This document shows positions 1 through 8,840 of a stretch of DNA of 64,000 nucleotides, one piece after another. The stretch is from a virus: IMG/VR virus record IMGVR_UViG_3300009155_000040, positions 62,001 through 126,000 of that record. One strand, written 5' to 3'. The notes beneath the pieces are model-generated. The model was not told where the DNA came from. It did no database searches and was given only the letters and a program-made list of their open reading frames with translations. Both the position numbers and the translations under genes were made by a program. Position 1 is the first letter of the stretch, and each line of letters begins with the position of its first letter.

Positions 1-650
1 CTCGGTGCTTCTCTGCGAGCTGACGATGTTGTAACTCCGCGGATATCGTCTTCTAATAATCCTTGCTCTACAAATCTATCAACTATAGGATGCAAAGGTT
101 TTTTAATTTTTTCAACATCGTCAATTTGATTTTTAGAATTTAATCGCTTGTTCATTTCTGCAACAGGCAAAGGCTGTTTTGTGTTAAGACGTTTTTTATC
201 GTCGTCGTCTAGGTCAACATTTGTTGATCCAGCAATCGCTGGAACCATGTTGTTGATGAATCTTCCAGGAACACAGCCCATCCAGAAACCTTGGCTCGGG
301 TCTCCGTTGACAAAAAATACAAGAACTGTAACTCCGATATCTGGTGGTACCATCCACCATCCATAGCTTTTTTGAGTATCGTTATATGCTTCAACAGTTT
401 TAGCGCCATCTGCCGCAGAGTTATTCCCCATATATTCAAATGGAGTATATCCAAAGAAAGGAGATGCTCCTTGAACAACATACGTTTGATCGTTATCGGC
501 GTTGGCGTTTCCTTGCTCTCTTAATAGGGTAACCTCAAGGCTTCCCATAAAGCTAGGATCTAAATGACTGACAATTCTAGCAAGATACGGGCCTGCACCG
601 ATATTATTATTTTCGGTCTTACTTGCTACGGTTCTACGTTGTTGAGCCAT
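1..650 (-). CDS. 5: Baseplate hub subunit gp5 (partial, C-terminus outside window)
   Basis: An open frame runs from the ATG at 650 leftward off the window edge (at least 216 residues, beginning MAQQRRTVASK). Residues about 20-130 match the OB-fold N-terminal domain of T4 gp5, with the typical stretches YGWWMVPPDIG (about 96-106) and VFFVNGDPSQGFWMG (about 111-125). In T4, gp5 trimers form the central spike and hub with gp27 and carry a lysozyme domain. That part lies beyond the edge, so whether this phage keeps the lysozyme cannot be seen. The ATG overlaps the stop of the 774-aa gene by one base (TAATG), so the two are translationally coupled at the end of the leftward baseplate operon. Confidence 0.8.
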   Translation of the reverse strand, partial: MAQQRRTVASKTENNNIGAGPYLARIVSHLDPSFMGSLEVTLLREQGNANADNDQTYVVQGASPFFGYTPFEYMGNNSAADGAKTVEAYNDTQKSYGWWMVPPDIGVTVLVFFVNGDPSQGFWMGCVPGRFINNMVPAIAGSTNVDLDDDDKKRLNTKQPLPVAEMNKRLNSKNQIDDVEKIKKPLHPIVDRFVEQGLLEDDIRGVTTSSARREAP

Positions 651-2974
651 TAAACTAGTCCTTCGCCTTTGTCGTTAACCGCATATTCTTCTGCGGGGTT
701 TGTTTTTGGTTTTTCTTGTTGTCCGTTAGATTGAACTGCTAATTGTTTAGATTTATCGTTAGCAATATTAGCAATATTATTAGGATTACTATCTTTAAAG
801 TCTTGACTTTGCCCAACTTGTCTTATGCAGGTTAGTCGTTGTTTGAATACACCATCGTTAAAAGTATTTTCACACTGAGTAACTCTGTAGATTCCGCTGA
901 ACGGACTTTCTTTACCCTTTGTAGGCCACTGATATAATCCTGTTTTTTCATCAATATCTGCAGGAGTTCTAAATGTTATGTAGATAAAAACATCTCCGCC
1001 TTCGTAGTTTAACGTTCCGTCTTCTGTTAAAAATCTACTCTTTGTACTAGTCCTAGCAAAATAATTTGAAATTCCGCTGTCTACCATCCAGTAAGGATCG
1101 CCAACGGTTTCTAAATTAACTTTAACTAGGTCGCCGGCGCCAGAGGAAATAAATGCCTGATGGAATGATTCTGCAACTTTTTGTTCTGTGTCTTGATCTC
1201 GTTGTCCGCCTGTGGGTTTTTTCAATTGCACCGGATCTTTTTTAACTCGACGTCTTCCATTAACCACTTCCAGTGCCTTGGGCCCCGAGGCTGTTTTATT
1301 AGTTGGTGTTTCTTTTCCGGGTGCTTCAGTAGTACCTTTTTGGTCTTGATTTACTACTTTGCCGCTGTTGGCTTCTGGTGATGAATTAATTCCTGTAAAG
1401 AATAAATTATCAATTGTAATATCAAATTTTAACACGTCTACATTTTTTCCAGTGTAGATATAATTGTATTGTTTAACTACTTGTTTTAACAGCTCGGAGT
1501 AGTCCATTGGCCCAGCGGTTGCAGGCGAAAACACAGAACGGTGAACTAGGAACGGCACAACTCTAAAAACATATTTGTAAGCATAGTCGCCTGTGTAAGG
1601 ATCAAGTGATTTTATCTGCACTTGGGTATCTAGTCGCCACCATTTGATAAAATCATTTACAAGATTTTTTGGATCTAGTGCTCGCTTTGCATACGTCGAA
1701 CTTAGAATAATTTGATTTATTATGGTTGTTAATTTTTGTTCTTGGGTAAATTGGAATGTTCGTGTTTTAGGATTGATAACCATGTTATCTCTGTTGACCA
1801 CTCCTGTTGCTTTATCAACCGAATCGCCAACTTGACTAAACGGGTAATTTCCTCCAGTGGATTTTCCTAGTGCAAAATCTGCCTTTCCGATGTCATTCTC
1901 TCCAAACTCGAGAACCACCGCAACATTTTTTCCGGTGACCTGTGCTGTTTCAGGGGCTTTAGGATCCGCTGTGGCTCTTTTTGTAACTCCCGGAATCTCG
2001 GCAGCATTAATATACTCGTCTGACTTTGTAGGAAATTCAATTATATAGGTATCCGGAACACTTATTTTTTCTGCTTTAACTGCTTGCTCTTCCAAGCCGT
2101 TTAGATATGCCATTAAACTATTTTTACCAGTGCATAATAATTCTTTTACATCTCCAGGACCGTTGTCTGATAAACTTAATTTTACATCAGTATAGGCAAC
2201 GTTGACCGCGTCATCAAAACCTGCACTACTCATAGGCACAGCTTCGCATTTATATACGCTGCCGGTCTCGGTTACAGTGAATGTTATTTTTATAAACTTT
2301 AGTCCCCAAAACTTTGGTTTGATCGATGATAATATTTTTCCATCATCACTAGATCCCATAAAATCTAATCTTAATACAAACGGAGCTTGATTATAATTAA
2401 CATGCCCTGCATTTTTTGCAGCAACCTGTAAACTTTGTAATAACAGGCCCATGCTGTGAGGTTCAATAATATCAAAGGTGAATTTAAATGCATTTGTGTT
2501 ACCGGTTTTTCCAGTAGGTGCAATTGCAGTCTGCATCACAAAGTTATTAACATAGTACTCAGGAGCACCGTAGGCTGTACTAACACGTTGCTTATCAAAC
2601 CGTCCGCCAGATGCAAACACAACATATTGTAAGTCCTTAGGACTATTTCTATAAGACATTGGATTATTAAACTGTTCAATAGTAACCGCAGACAGCGTCC
2701 ACATCGGCGACATTGAAGCAAAATTTTCTAAAGGATTTAACAGAAGGTTAGTAAGATTAGACTCTGGGGTAGTTTTAATAATTCCTTCTTTTTGAAGGAT
2801 AGATGTTATACCGCCTAGCTGTAAAGGATCTGATGCTTTCGCTGGAAGCAGTCCGGTTATTCTTTGTGCAGCCCCTTGAGCTAGACCGCTGGCTGTAGCA
2901 ATAAAGTCTAGTGCCGAACCGTCTGGTTTTACAAGTTTAGCAATGTCAGATACGCCAATGTCTCGAATCGCCAT
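650..2974 (-). CDS. Large baseplate hub-like structural protein (gp27 position)
   Basis: A 774-aa protein between gp53 and gp5 in the leftward operon. It has no signal peptide or membrane segment. The middle (about residues 150-480) is mixed alpha/beta. Residues about 530-600 are a Lys/Pro/Thr/Gln-rich linker. The C-terminal part from about residue 610 to 740 looks folded, with FIYITFRTPADIDEKTG near 663 and a SGIYRVTQCENTF stretch followed by a Cys. Its place directly before gp5, with a one-base overlap, suggests it partners gp5 as gp27 does in T4, but it is twice the length of T4 gp27 (391 aa) and I see no decisive motif. The structural role is fairly sure; the gp27 equivalence is inference. 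Confidence 0.6.
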   Translation of the reverse strand: MAIRDIGVSDIAKLVKPDGSALDFIATASGLAQGAAQRITGLLPAKASDPLQLGGITSILQKEGIIKTTPESNLTNLLLNPLENFASMSPMWTLSAVTIEQFNNPMSYRNSPKDLQYVVFASGGRFDKQRVSTAYGAPEYYVNNFVMQTAIAPTGKTGNTNAFKFTFDIIEPHSMGLLLQSLQVAAKNAGHVNYNQAPFVLRLDFMGSSDDGKILSSIKPKFWGLKFIKITFTVTETGSVYKCEAVPMSSAGFDDAVNVAYTDVKLSLSDNGPGDVKELLCTGKNSLMAYLNGLEEQAVKAEKISVPDTYIIEFPTKSDEYINAAEIPGVTKRATADPKAPETAQVTGKNVAVVLEFGENDIGKADFALGKSTGGNYPFSQVGDSVDKATGVVNRDNMVINPKTRTFQFTQEQKLTTIINQIILSSTYAKRALDPKNLVNDFIKWWRLDTQVQIKSLDPYTGDYAYKYVFRVVPFLVHRSVFSPATAGPMDYSELLKQVVKQYNYIYTGKNVDVLKFDITIDNLFFTGINSSPEANSGKVVNQDQKGTTEAPGKETPTNKTASGPKALEVVNGRRRVKKDPVQLKKPTGGQRDQDTEQKVAESFHQAFISSGAGDLVKVNLETVGDPYWMVDSGISNYFARTSTKSRFLTEDGTLNYEGGDVFIYITFRTPADIDEKTGLYQWPTKGKESPFSGIYRVTQCENTFNDGVFKQRLTCIRQVGQSQDFKDSNPNNIANIANDKSKQLAVQSNGQQEKPKTNPAEEYAVNDKGEGLV

Positions 2975-2975
2975 A

Positions 2976-3275
2976 TTATATTCCTAGAAATTTTTCTAGA
3001 TTACTTTTTTTAGGAATGTAGATAGTGGTTCCTGGAGTAAAATCGTAAATTGGATCTTTGAGAACACTCATATTTCTTTGAACAAACACCCACCATAGTT
3101 TTGGATTGCCGTACAAGTCGTATGCCAGCAAATCGGGTCTATTGTTATATTGTCCTTCTATGGTATATTTGAAATCGTCAGGCTCCGAAGGAATAGGGCG
3201 GATGTCCATCAACTCCATATAAAAATTATTTTGAGAAGTTGTATACCACGGACTAGAATTATTATATGTTGCCAT
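2976..3275 (-). CDS. 53: Baseplate wedge subunit gp53
   Basis: A 99-aa protein resembling the LysM-like part of T4 gp53, a baseplate wedge protein: SSPWYTTSQNN at the start, then RPDLLAYDLYGNPKLWWVF and a closing TPGTTIYIP segment. T4 gp53 is 196 aa, so this is a short version of the kind found in aquatic T4-like phages. It is packed one base after gp48 and one base before the 774-aa gene, so it is part of a single leftward transcript. Confidence 0.8.
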   Translation of the reverse strand: MATYNNSSPWYTTSQNNFYMELMDIRPIPSEPDDFKYTIEGQYNNRPDLLAYDLYGNPKLWWVFVQRNMSVLKDPIYDFTPGTTIYIPKKSNLEKFLGI

Positions 3276-3276
3276 C

Positions 3277-4368
3277 TTAGATGAAACCTATGTTGTCACT
3301 ACCTTGAGTGGTTTTACCTTTTGCGTAATCTTCTAAACTAAACTTACGCAATCTTCTTCTATTGTAAACAGGAGATACTGTAACTGTTATTGTGCTTAAT
3401 ACCGGAACCCAAGTGTTGGCTCCAAACTTTGTACATCGTATGTAGTTGACATCGTCTTTAAGTTCGACCTGAAACGATTTAACAATTACTGGAACTTTGT
3501 CAAATACATTTGATCCATATCCTGTTAAATTACAAATGATCGGAGGATTGCCTGCTAAAGCTCCTTCGCCAAAAAACATTTTGGTAGCAGTCTTAAAGAA
3601 TGTAGTTGCGGCAATCCAGTAGGCTGCTTCACCATCTGTTTCACAACTAAACTCACCAGAAATTGTTATATCTTCAACGGAACTGTTTTTATAACCGTAA
3701 GATGTATAATTGCTATGAACTGGTTCAATCGGAGTGTAGTTTGCTTTTGTTGAAACTGTAATATTTGGAGTATACGGCCAAACTACACCGCCTGTATTTT
3801 CTAAAAGTTTAAACCATTCGCCACCAAATAAATTCCATTGGCAGGTTAGTCGTACTCTCCAGTCGTCTTTCGCGCCAGGAGATAATTTGATACCTTGGCC
3901 TTGATTCATAAATAACTCACCACCAGCAGGAAGATTCGCTCCACGTTTTAAACTTAGGAGATTGTTCAACATGCCAGCACCACTTGAAATTTTTCCAGCA
4001 AGATCTTGTAAGCCGCCGGCTAAATTTCCACCCGTAAATTTATTAAGTACACCTTGGATATCTGCTGTAGTATTGCTGATTATTCCAGGAACAGATGATA
4101 GAGAACTTGTGAGTCCGCCTAGGCCAGGAATACTACCAGGCTTAAAGCCAATACCACTAAATGTAGATGCATTAAGTCCAATGCCGGAACTGAACTGATT
4201 GAGTCCACTTCCTAACTGTCCACTAAGCTGTGCGACTTTAGCATCTAAGTTTTCTTTTGACAAGGAGTCAACCGAAGGTAGCGATCCCATTGATTCAGAT
4301 ACACGTTTAGCCAGGCTTTCTGATTGAGTTGCAATCAATTGTGCTAGAGGATTAATGTTTAACGCCAT
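3277..4368 (-). CDS. 48: Baseplate tail-tube cap gp48
   Basis: A 363-aa protein, almost the same length as T4 gp48 (364 aa), which caps the baseplate and starts tail-tube polymerisation. The first 150 residues are Ser/Gly/Leu-rich with low complexity. The folded part begins near LSPGAKDDWRVRL, includes VVWPYTPNI and a block on FFKTATKMFFG, and ends with WVPVLSTITVTVSPVYNR and LRKFSLEDYAKG, which are characteristic of the gp48 family in aquatic T4-like phages. It is the first gene of the leftward baseplate operon, behind a late-type promoter at 4395-4402. An AAAGGAAT ribosome site lies upstream of the ATG. Confidence 0.85.
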   Translation of the reverse strand: MALNINPLAQLIATQSESLAKRVSESMGSLPSVDSLSKENLDAKVAQLSGQLGSGLNQFSSGIGLNASTFSGIGFKPGSIPGLGGLTSSLSSVPGIISNTTADIQGVLNKFTGGNLAGGLQDLAGKISSGAGMLNNLLSLKRGANLPAGGELFMNQGQGIKLSPGAKDDWRVRLTCQWNLFGGEWFKLLENTGGVVWPYTPNITVSTKANYTPIEPVHSNYTSYGYKNSSVEDITISGEFSCETDGEAAYWIAATTFFKTATKMFFGEGALAGNPPIICNLTGYGSNVFDKVPVIVKSFQVELKDDVNYIRCTKFGANTWVPVLSTITVTVSPVYNRRRLRKFSLEDYAKGKTTQGSDNIGFI

Positions 4369-4394
4369 TTTGGTAAGATTCCTTTATTATACTC

Positions 4395-4402
4395 TATTTA
4401 TT
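4395..4402 (-). promoter_or_regulatory. Late promoter (AATAAATA) of the gp48-gp53-gp5 operon
   Basis: On the minus strand the sequence reads AATAAATA, one base off the T4 late -10 element TATAAATA. It lies 26 bases before the gp48 ATG and next to the TTGACA box of the opposing gp55 promoter. Confidence 0.55.
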
Positions 4403-4403
4403 C

Positions 4404-4429
4404 TTGACAATATGTGCTATTATTATAAC
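4404..4429 (+). promoter_or_regulatory. Putative sigma70-type promoter for gp55
   Basis: A perfect TTGACA at 4404-4409 is followed by TATAAC at 4424-4429 (spacing only 14), with TATTAT preceded by TGC at 4418-4423 as an alternative extended -10. A promoter is likely from the TTGACA and AT-richness, but the exact -10 is uncertain. An AGGAG lies upstream of the gp55 ATG. Confidence 0.4.
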
Positions 4430-4449
4430 TAGTAGGAGAACCTTAACTA

Positions 4450-5334
4450 ATGACTATTATTACAACTGTACCAAAAATTAAGTACTTGACAAACAAGGAT
4501 TTATTAAAAGAAATCCATTTAAGCAAAAATACGTATTGCAGTTTTACCAAACCCGAATATCACGAATATGACCTAATTGTTCCTAACTTAGAAAAACTCA
4601 ATATTCGTACTGTTGCCGAAGCTAAAAGAAACAGGGCAATAAGATTAGGCAAACAGGCACACGAAGCTGCTGTAATCGCAGGGGGCAAAAAATTACCATC
4701 TAAAGAATTTGAAGTTGATTATAAAAAAATCAAAAAAGAAGAATTAGTTTTTAGAATTATGACATTCCAACACGTTCCGCTTGCTCCTGGACGTAAAAAG
4801 ACCTTAAAGAATACCGCAGATAGTCACGAAAAAGTAAATTTTCCTCCCTTCCAACATTGGAAGTATGACGACAAAGGTAATTTAATCTGTGTAGGCAAGA
4901 GCCATTGGAAGGGTGATTTAGTCACCGGCGAGTTTAATAAAGAATATGGGCAGATGACCAACAACTTGGCTCGTATGTTTATTAAACTTTGCGAAAGATA
5001 TGCAACACGTGGCAACGTTCGCGGTTACACATACAACGATGAAATGCGTGGGCAAGCAATTCTCCAGTTAACTCAGATAGGATTACAATTTGATGAGTCT
5101 AAGAGCGACAACCCTTTTGCTTATTATACTGCTGCCGTTACTAATAGCTTCGTCAGAATCATTAACATTGAGAAGCGTAATCAAAATATTAGGGATGATA
5201 TTTTAGAAATGAACGGAATGAATCCAAGTTGGACTAGACAGAATGCAGGTGCTGGCCCAATTACTCCCGGCCCTGTTACAACAGGCGGAGTTGTTGGAGG
5301 AACAGTTGACAGTACTGGTAGTGATTGGGATTGA
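4450..5334 (+). CDS. 55: Late transcription sigma factor gp55
   Basis: A 294-aa homologue of T4 gp55, the sigma factor that directs host RNA polymerase to late promoters. The sigma-like core is at about residues 160-260: MTNNLARMFIKLCERYATRG, then MRGQAILQLTQIGLQFD and PFAYYTAAVTNSFVRIINIE, the region 2-like helices that bind core polymerase and the -10 element. It is longer than T4 gp55 (185 aa), with an extra N-terminal part of about 100 residues (DLLKEIHLSKNTYCSFTKPE) and a Gly/Pro/Thr-rich tail. Its target element, NNTAAATA, recurs throughout this window. It is divergent from the baseplate operon. Confidence 0.9.
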   Translation: MTIITTVPKIKYLTNKDLLKEIHLSKNTYCSFTKPEYHEYDLIVPNLEKLNIRTVAEAKRNRAIRLGKQAHEAAVIAGGKKLPSKEFEVDYKKIKKEELVFRIMTFQHVPLAPGRKKTLKNTADSHEKVNFPPFQHWKYDDKGNLICVGKSHWKGDLVTGEFNKEYGQMTNNLARMFIKLCERYATRGNVRGYTYNDEMRGQAILQLTQIGLQFDESKSDNPFAYYTAAVTNSFVRIINIEKRNQNIRDDILEMNGMNPSWTRQNAGAGPITPGPVTTGGVVGGTVDSTGSDWD

Positions 5335-5360
5335 CCTTTAGCCGTACAACGTAGTACAAT
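5331..5360 (+). promoter_or_regulatory. Sigma70-type promoter for gp47-gp46
   Basis: TTGACC at 5331-5336 and TACAAT at 5355-5360, spaced by 18 bases, overlap the gp55 stop codon. They lie 15 bases before the gp47 ATG, which has AAAGGAG just upstream. This would allow recombination genes to be expressed before late transcription. Confidence 0.6.
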
Positions 5361-5375
5361 AATAAAGGAGATCCT

Positions 5376-6386
5376 ATGAACCTATTCAAAAAAGTTGCTT
5401 GTTTCACCGACATACATTTCGGTTTAAAATCTGGAAGCCGTACCCATAATCAAGATTGCGAAGATTTTGTGACTTGGTTTTGCGAAACCGCGAAGCGGGA
5501 AAATTGCGAAACAGCAATTTTCTTAGGCGATTGGCACCATAATCGTAGTACTACCGATGTCAGTACTATGAATTACACCGTTAGTAATCTAGAACGCCTA
5601 AGTCAGAACTTTGAAAAAGTCTATTTTATACTGGGCAATCACGATCTATTCTACAAAGACAAACGTGAAATCAACAGTGTTGAGTTTATGCGATTGTTTC
5701 CAAACGTAGTACCTATTAAAGAAACGCTGACAGAAGGCGGTGTCACTATTATGCCTTGGCTGGTTGCTGATGAATGGAAGGATATTCCTAAAATCAAAAG
5801 CAAGTATCTATTCGGACATTTAGAATTACCATTATTCTATATGAATGCCATGGTACAGATGCCTGATCACGGGCAGTTGCAAGCTGATCATTTCCATAAT
5901 CAAGAGTATGTGTTTAGTGGGCATTTCCACAAACGTCAAACCAAGGGCAATGTAACCTACATCGGTAATGCTTTCCCTCACAACTATGCAGACAGCAGTG
6001 ATGATGAACGGGGCATGATGATTTTAGAGTGGGGCAGTAAGCCTGAATATCATACTTGGCCGGGACAACCTGTATATCGAACTTATAAACTAAGTCAAAT
6101 TATTGATAGTCCAGACAAATTACTGCGTGAAAAGATGCATTGTCGTGTGACCATTGACTTGCCCATTAGTTTTGAAGAAGCAAACTTTATTCGTGAAACA
6201 TTTATGCCGCAGTACAATCTGCGTGAGCTGATGTTGATCCCAGAAAAAGTAGAAGTAGATTCTAATACAACGCCAATTGATATTAACTTTGAAAGTGTTG
6301 ATACAATTGTAATGAATCAAATTAATGCTATCGAAAGCGATGCTTACGACAAGAATCTATTATTGGACATTTATAAAGACTTATGA
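5376..6386 (+). CDS. 47: Recombination endonuclease subunit gp47 (Mre11/SbcD-like)
   Basis: A 336-aa metallophosphoesterase, the nuclease half of the gp46/gp47 complex that resects DNA ends in T4-type recombination-dependent replication. All metal-binding motifs are visible: DIHFG near residue 12, GDWHHN near 50, GNHD near 87, GHLE near 149, and GHFHKR near 182. Length matches T4 gp47 (339 aa). The stop overlaps the gp46 start by 4 bases (ATGA), so the subunits are translationally coupled. It lies downstream of a sigma70-type promoter at 5331-5360. Confidence 0.93.
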   Translation: MNLFKKVACFTDIHFGLKSGSRTHNQDCEDFVTWFCETAKRENCETAIFLGDWHHNRSTTDVSTMNYTVSNLERLSQNFEKVYFILGNHDLFYKDKREINSVEFMRLFPNVVPIKETLTEGGVTIMPWLVADEWKDIPKIKSKYLFGHLELPLFYMNAMVQMPDHGQLQADHFHNQEYVFSGHFHKRQTKGNVTYIGNAFPHNYADSSDDERGMMILEWGSKPEYHTWPGQPVYRTYKLSQIIDSPDKLLREKMHCRVTIDLPISFEEANFIRETFMPQYNLRELMLIPEKVEVDSNTTPIDINFESVDTIVMNQINAIESDAYDKNLLLDIYKDL

Positions 6387-8161
6387 TCAAAATAAAAAAC
6401 CTAACTGTTAGAAATTTTATGAGTGTGGGCAATCAAACCCAAGCCATAGACTTTGACAAAGGACAGCTTACACTGGTACTAGGTGAAAACTTAGACTTAG
6501 GCGGAGATGATAGTGGTGCTCGTAATGGTACAGGTAAGACCACAATCATCAACGGGCTCAGTTATGCTATCTACGGTACAGCATTAACCAACATCAAACG
6601 TGATAATCTCATCAATAAGATCAACGGCAAAGGCATGTTGTGTACTGTTACCTTCGAAAAAGACGGAATTGAGTATCATATTGAACGAGGACGCAAGCCT
6701 AATCTATTAAAATTCAGTATTAATGGGCAAGAACAGGATCTTGAGGATCTAGACGAATCGCAAGGCGACAGCAGAGAAACACAAAAAGCCATCGAAGAAA
6801 TGATTAGCATGAGTCACGACATGTTTAAACATCTTGTGGCATTGAATACCTACACAGAACCGTTCCTAGCTATGAAAGCTGGCGAACAAAGAAACATTAT
6901 TGAACAGCTATTAGGTATTACCCTGCTTTCAGAAAAAGCAGAATCTCTAAAAGAACTGGTTCGATTGAGCAAAGATAATATTCAAACTGAAAATACTCGT
7001 ATCGAAACTATCAAAGCCAGTAACGAACGTATTCAACAGAGTATCGAAGCACTAGAGCGTAAGCAAAAAATGTGGGACGATACTAAAGAAAAGAATATTG
7101 AAAACATTTTAAAGAATATTGATCATTTAAGTCACATCGATTCGGACGTTGAAATTGCTAATCACAGAGCATTGGCTGAATACAACACCAAACGAAAGGA
7201 TCTTGCTGATCTAAACAAATCAATTGTACGTGCAGAAGCAGACGAAGCACGTGAACTGAAACAGGTTGAAAAACTAAAGAAAGAAATTGCAGATCTAGAG
7301 GATCACAAGTGTTATGCTTGTGGACAGGATCTACATGACAGCAAGCACGAAGAAGTATTAGAGTCTAAGAAGAAAGCTCTACAAGAATCTGCACTACAGG
7401 CGCTGTCTACAAATACACAATGGATCGAACTAACTGGTGCTGTTAAAGAAATAGGTGAACTAGGACCTATGCCTAAGGTATTTTACGATAGTTTAGAACA
7501 GGCACTTAACCATAAGAACACAATTGAGAGTTTTGAAAAGGATTTAATGCTGAAAGAAGCAGAAACCAATCCTTATCTAGAGCAAATTGAAGAATTAAAG
7601 AAAACAGCCGTGCAGGAAATCGACTGGAATGCTGTAAACGATCTAGTGCGTGTTAAAGAGCATCAAGAATTCTTGTACAAACTGCTGACAAATAAAGATA
7701 GCTTTGTACGTAAACGTATTATTGATCAAAACCTAGCATTCTTAAATCAACGATTAACCTACTATCTCGATAAAATTGGTTTGCCGCACATTGTTGAGTT
7801 TCAAAATGATCTAAGTGTGGTTATTACACAGCTAGGACAGGACTTAGACTTTGATAATTTGTCACGTGGTGAACGTAATAGATTGATTTTATCGTTAAGT
7901 TGGGCGTTCCGTGATGTATGGGAAAACCTTTATCATCCAATTAATCTATTATTCATTGATGAGTTAGTAGACAGTGGCATGGATGCCAGCGGTGTTGAAT
8001 CTAGTATTGCTGTGCTTAAAAAAATGACACGTGAACGCAACAAGAATGTATTCTTGATCAGTCACCGAGACGATCTAACAAGTCGTGTTAATCATGTTCT
8101 TAAAGTTATTAAAGAAAACGGTTTCACTAGCTACAGCAACGATGTGGAGATTGTTGCTTGA
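6383..8161 (+). CDS. 46: Recombination endonuclease ATPase subunit gp46 (Rad50/SbcC-like)
   Basis: A 592-aa SMC-type ATPase that partners gp47. Walker A is GARNGTGKTT (about 46-55). Long coiled coils flank a zinc hook CYACGQDL near 310. The ABC signature LSRGERNRL is near 492 and Walker B LLFIDELVDSGMD near 521, followed by a D-loop and the switch histidine in ISHRDD. Length is close to T4 gp46 (560 aa). The stop overlaps the TTG start of the next small gene. Confidence 0.93.
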   Translation: MIKIKNLTVRNFMSVGNQTQAIDFDKGQLTLVLGENLDLGGDDSGARNGTGKTTIINGLSYAIYGTALTNIKRDNLINKINGKGMLCTVTFEKDGIEYHIERGRKPNLLKFSINGQEQDLEDLDESQGDSRETQKAIEEMISMSHDMFKHLVALNTYTEPFLAMKAGEQRNIIEQLLGITLLSEKAESLKELVRLSKDNIQTENTRIETIKASNERIQQSIEALERKQKMWDDTKEKNIENILKNIDHLSHIDSDVEIANHRALAEYNTKRKDLADLNKSIVRAEADEARELKQVEKLKKEIADLEDHKCYACGQDLHDSKHEEVLESKKKALQESALQALSTNTQWIELTGAVKEIGELGPMPKVFYDSLEQALNHKNTIESFEKDLMLKEAETNPYLEQIEELKKTAVQEIDWNAVNDLVRVKEHQEFLYKLLTNKDSFVRKRIIDQNLAFLNQRLTYYLDKIGLPHIVEFQNDLSVVITQLGQDLDFDNLSRGERNRLILSLSWAFRDVWENLYHPINLLFIDELVDSGMDASGVESSIAVLKKMTRERNKNVFLISHRDDLTSRVNHVLKVIKENGFTSYSNDVEIVA

Positions 8162-8388
8162 GTTCAGAAAGTCACGATAAGATGATTGCTGCTTTTCAGG
8201 AATATTTTAAGTGGCAGGACAGATTTGAATACCGAGGCTCAGACGAAGCAGGCATTAAGGCACGATATTGGCTATCAGAAATACGCAACGAAGCATCAAA
8301 AAGACGAACAGAAATACAGGCAAAACGAGAAGAACGTAAGCTAGCCAGAAAAGGCAAGCCCGGAAGGCCACCGAAAATAACTAAGTGA
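8158..8388 (+). CDS. Small basic protein with AT-hook-like tail
   Basis: A 76-aa protein beginning at TTG 8158 within TTGA, overlapping the gp46 stop; an internal ATG at 8182 is an alternative start. The N-terminal half is acidic/aromatic (AAFQEYFKWQDRFEYRGSDE). The C-terminal half is a basic helix (EIQAKREERKLARKG) ending in KPGRPPK, which resembles the AT-hook core that binds the minor groove of AT-rich DNA. Function unknown. Its coupling to gp46 suggests a role near recombination or replication DNA, which is inference. Confidence 0.6.
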   Translation: MSSESHDKMIAAFQEYFKWQDRFEYRGSDEAGIKARYWLSEIRNEASKRRTEIQAKREERKLARKGKPGRPPKITK

Positions 8389-8823
8389 GTGCATTGGACG
8401 TATCAAAATCAACCCGTAGACGAAATACCAGAAGGCTATATTGGCTTTGTTTATATAATCACGAATAAAACAACCGGACAGAAGTACATAGGCAAGAAAC
8501 TAGCACAGTTTAAACGTACTAAACCCCCACTCAAAGGCAAAAAACTTAAAAGAAGAAGCACAGTAGAAAGCGATTGGCGTGAATACTGGGGTTCATCCGA
8601 TAGGTTAAACGCAGACGTCCAAGCATTAGGTCCGGAAAACTTCACAAGAGAAATACTTTACCTTTGCAAATCCAAGGCAGAACTAAGTTATTTAGAAGCA
8701 AGAGAGCAGTTTGAACGCAGAGTTTTAGAAACAGATGACTATTATAATGGCATTATAAACGTCAGAGTCGGCGGATCGAATATACTTAGACAGCGTCTAG
8801 AAGAACAAAAAAAGACAAAATAA
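8389..8823 (+). CDS. GIY-YIG endonuclease (SegE-like)
   Basis: A 144-aa protein from a GTG start placed directly after the preceding stop. It carries a degenerate GIY-YIG core: GFVYIITN at about 20-27, KYIGKKL at about 35-41, then WREYWGSS near 64 and a helix with the expected catalytic Glu in LSYLEAREQF near 102. GIY-YIG proteins of the T4 Seg family are freestanding homing endonucleases. Here the gene is embedded in an operon conserved in aquatic T4-like phages, so it may be a domesticated nuclease. It has no obvious DNA-binding domain beyond the core and basic segments. Confidence 0.7.
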   Translation: MHWTYQNQPVDEIPEGYIGFVYIITNKTTGQKYIGKKLAQFKRTKPPLKGKKLKRRSTVESDWREYWGSSDRLNADVQALGPENFTREILYLCKSKAELSYLEAREQFERRVLETDDYYNGIINVRVGGSNILRQRLEEQKKTK

Positions 8824-8840
8824 CGTTAAATTTATTGGTT

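Noticed and set aside
209-481. A 90-aa leftward ORF
   Set aside because: It lies in another frame of the gp5 partial gene, which has clear family motifs over the same bases.
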